This document shows positions 34,883-36,337 of a stretch of DNA of 36,337 nucleotides, one piece after another. Position 1 is the first letter of the stretch; each line of letters begins with the position of its first letter. A program made the position numbers and the translations under genes. Origin of the DNA: Acidobacteriota bacterium (GTDB lineage Bacteria > Acidobacteriota > Vicinamibacteria > Vicinamibacterales > UBA2999). The stretch lies in NCBI GenBank assembly GCA_016210845.1, contig JACQTK010000162.1, positions 1 to 36,337 on the forward strand, in the 5' to 3' direction. The notes beneath the pieces were generated by a model. It worked only from the letters and a program-made list of their open reading frames with translations. It did not search any database and was not told the DNA's origin.

Positions 34883-35027
34883 TTAGCCCCTTATGCGGCC
34901 CCCAACTCGGACGTCGTACTCGTTGCCCCCCGACCGCATAACGGGCTAGGCGCGCGGAGCGCGCCAAAAGATACTGGTCAACCAGCCGAGAGGCGCGGGG
35001 ATATCGAGGGGCGCGCCTTTCGGCTGG
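34883..35027 (-). repeat. Composite palindromic repeat, copy 3 (A-B-C on plus strand)
   Basis: The A module is TTAGCCCCTTATGCGG (34883-34898) with CCGCATAACGGGCTAG (34934-34949). The B palindrome is GGCGCGC-GGA-GCGCGCC (34949-34965). The C hairpin AACCAGCCGAGAGGCGCG pairs with CGCGCCTTTCGGCTGG across a GATATC loop (34980-35027). Bases differ from other copies on both stem sides in a compensating way. It ends 39 bp before gcvT. Confidence 0.9.
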
Positions 35028-35066
35028 ATGTTTCCGCACTGCCCGTAGCCCCCATCGATACCGTAC

Positions 35067-36221
35067 ATGACGGACACGGCCACCGCCGAGCTCAAGAAAA
35101 CCTCGCTGCATGCCCGTCACCGCGCGTCGCACGGCCGGATGGTGCCGTTCGCAGGGTGGGAGATGCCCGTCGAATACGCCGGCATCGTCAGCGAGCACAT
35201 GGCGGTGCGCACCCGGGCGGGCGTGTTCGACGTCAGCCACATGGGCGAGATCGAAATCGCGGGCAAGAACGCGCTGGCGGCGGTGCGGCGGATCGCCTGC
35301 AACGACGCGGCGCAGCTCGCGCCCGGCCAGGCGCACTATTCGGGCCTGCTGACGCCCGAGGGGACGTTCCTCGACGACATGGTCGTGTACCGCATGGCGC
35401 CGAGCCACTTCCTGCTCGTCGTCAACGCGGGGAACGTGGCCAGGGACTACGCGTGGATCCGGGAGCAGGTGAGCACCGTCGGCGACGCGGCGGTCATCGA
35501 TTCCAGCAGCCGCTACGCGCTCATCGCGCTTCAAGGACCCGCGTCGAGGGCCACGCTGCAGCCGCTCACCGCGGTGGAGCTCGGCGAGCTGCAGGCGTTC
35601 CGGTTCGCGCACGGCGAGGTGGCCGGCGCGCGCGCCACCATCTCGCGCACGGGCTACACCGGGGAAGATGGCTTCGAGATCTTCGTTCCGCCCAACATGG
35701 CCGAGCGTGTCTGGGCGGCGATCCTCGAGTCGGGGCGCGCGGCCGACGTGGTGCCCGTTGGGCTTGGCGCAAGGGACACGCTCCGCCTGGAGGCGGCGAT
35801 GCGCCTCTACGGCAACGACATCGATGAGTCCACCAGCCCGCTCGAGGCGGGGCTGGGCTGGATCGTCGCCTGGGACAACGAGACGTTCATCGGACGCGAC
35901 CGGCTGCTGGAACAGAAGGCCCGCGGCGTGTCGCGCAAGCTGGTCGGGTTCGAGATGGTCGACCGCGGCATCGCGCGGCATGGACATCAGGTGGTGTGCG
36001 ACGGCGGGGCCGTCGGCATGGTGACGAGCGGCACGCACACGCCGTATCTGAAGAGGGCAATCGGCATGGCGTACGTGCCCGTCGAGCAGTCGCGGCCGGG
36101 CACGGAGCTGGCGATCGACATCCGCGGCCGCCTCTCTCGGGCGCGCGTGGTGCCGACGCCGTTTTACAAACGCGACCGGGACGCCCAACCAGCCAAGGGC
36201 TCGCCCTTGATATCCCGATGA
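35067..36221 (+). CDS. gcvT: Glycine cleavage system T protein (aminomethyltransferase)
   Basis: A 384-residue tetrahydrofolate-dependent aminomethyltransferase that takes the aminomethyl group from the H protein. Conserved blocks: LHARHRASHGRMVPFAGWEM, VFDVSHMGEIE, LLTPEGTFLDDMVVYR, VNAGNVARDY, SRTGYTGEDGFEIF, GLGARDTLRLEA and the C-terminal beta-barrel domain with TSGTHTPYLKRAIGMAYV. The normal end is near TPFYKRDRD. The last residues (QPAKGSPLISR and stop) are encoded by the C hairpin of the composite repeat starting at 36187. No glycine riboswitch is visible upstream. gcvH and gcvP would be expected downstream, outside the window. Confidence 0.95.
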   Translation: MTDTATAELKKTSLHARHRASHGRMVPFAGWEMPVEYAGIVSEHMAVRTRAGVFDVSHMGEIEIAGKNALAAVRRIACNDAAQLAPGQAHYSGLLTPEGTFLDDMVVYRMAPSHFLLVVNAGNVARDYAWIREQVSTVGDAAVIDSSSRYALIALQGPASRATLQPLTAVELGELQAFRFAHGEVAGARATISRTGYTGEDGFEIFVPPNMAERVWAAILESGRAADVVPVGLGARDTLRLEAAMRLYGNDIDESTSPLEAGLGWIVAWDNETFIGRDRLLEQKARGVSRKLVGFEMVDRGIARHGHQVVCDGGAVGMVTSGTHTPYLKRAIGMAYVPVEQSRPGTELAIDIRGRLSRARVVPTPFYKRDRDAQPAKGSPLISR

Positions 36222-36337
36222 CTGCCGAGCCTCGCTCTTGGCTGGTTGACAGCGTTTGCCTGGCGCGCTCCGCGCGCCTAGGACCGCTATGCGGATCAAC
36301 AACGAGTACGAAATTCGCGTTTGGGGCCGCATAGCGG
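36187..36337 (+). repeat. Composite palindromic repeat, copy 4 (C-B-A), reaching the window end
   Basis: The C hairpin AACCAGCCAAG pairs with CTTGGCTGGTT (36187-36247). The B palindrome GGCGCGC-TCC-GCGCGCC (36262-36278) and CTAGG follow, then the A module from ACCGCTATGCGG (36283) to CCGCATAGCGG (36327-36337). The window stops exactly at the last base of the A terminus. Confidence 0.92.

Noticed and set aside
34860-35066. Glycine riboswitch upstream of gcvT
   Set aside because: The region is filled by the composite repeat. The conserved glycine aptamer core motifs could not be found.
34677-36332. Long minus-strand open frame opposite gcvT
   Set aside because: It is a shadow of gcvT. Its N-terminus is a translation of the palindromic repeat, and no domain is recognisable.

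Overview
The window is GC-rich bacterial DNA, most likely from an Acidobacteriota genome, possibly the Vicinamibacteria lineage. This is inferred from the gene set: a carboxypeptidase-like/TonB outer-membrane receptor, several Pkn-type Ser/Thr kinases with TolB/WD40-like or TPR sensor regions, GC-rich housekeeping genes and abundant short palindromic repeats. No phylogenetic marker was searched against a database.

Layout. 1-3071: the 5' end of a TonB-type receptor (minus strand), then a composite palindromic repeat split by a 2,003-bp insertion sequence with 14-bp terminal inverted repeats and a CTAG target duplication. 3046-5453: a Uma2-family endonuclease, a kinase gene remnant, a heptanucleotide array and an SLC13-type permease. 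5614-18122: a housekeeping stretch with a DUF4398 lipoprotein, radC, larC, metG, tatD, a polyprenyl diphosphate synthase, ligA, an HtrA protease, an NtrC-type response regulator and the RNase P RNA gene. 18133-20830: a sugar-nucleotide epimerase, a secreted helix-hairpin-helix protein, a type IV pilin-like protein and a PilZ-like protein. 21027-24289: a compact operon of an enhancer-binding-protein-like regulator without a recognisable GAFTGA loop, an ABC permease, an ABC ATPase and two or three micro membrane proteins. 24366-28797: an island of broken kinase genes surrounding a HEPN/nucleotidyltransferase pair. 28796-33909: an orphan nucleotidyltransferase overlapping a secretory lipase gene, a TPR kinase and a lipoprotein. 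34189-36221: an ACT-domain protein and gcvT.

The least ordinary features are repeats and reading frames. A three-hairpin repeat (modules here called A, B and C) occurs as four loci, one of them split by the insertion sequence. Its C hairpin supplies the last codons and stop of three unrelated genes, in three different reading frames. REPIN-like doublets (two GTAG-flanked hairpins in inverted orientation) sit in-frame inside metG and ligA, and a different double hairpin sits in-frame in the polyprenyl diphosphate synthase. Heptanucleotide arrays occur at four loci, one touching the start codon of the SLC13 permease.

Two divergent kinase genes carry the same one-base disturbance (ATAGGG where ATGGG is expected) at the same codon of the glycine-rich loop. 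Closely similar intact ATGGG contexts occur elsewhere in the window. No CRISPR array, tRNA or glycine riboswitch was seen. Many long open frames on the strand opposite the real genes are GC-driven shadows and were left out.
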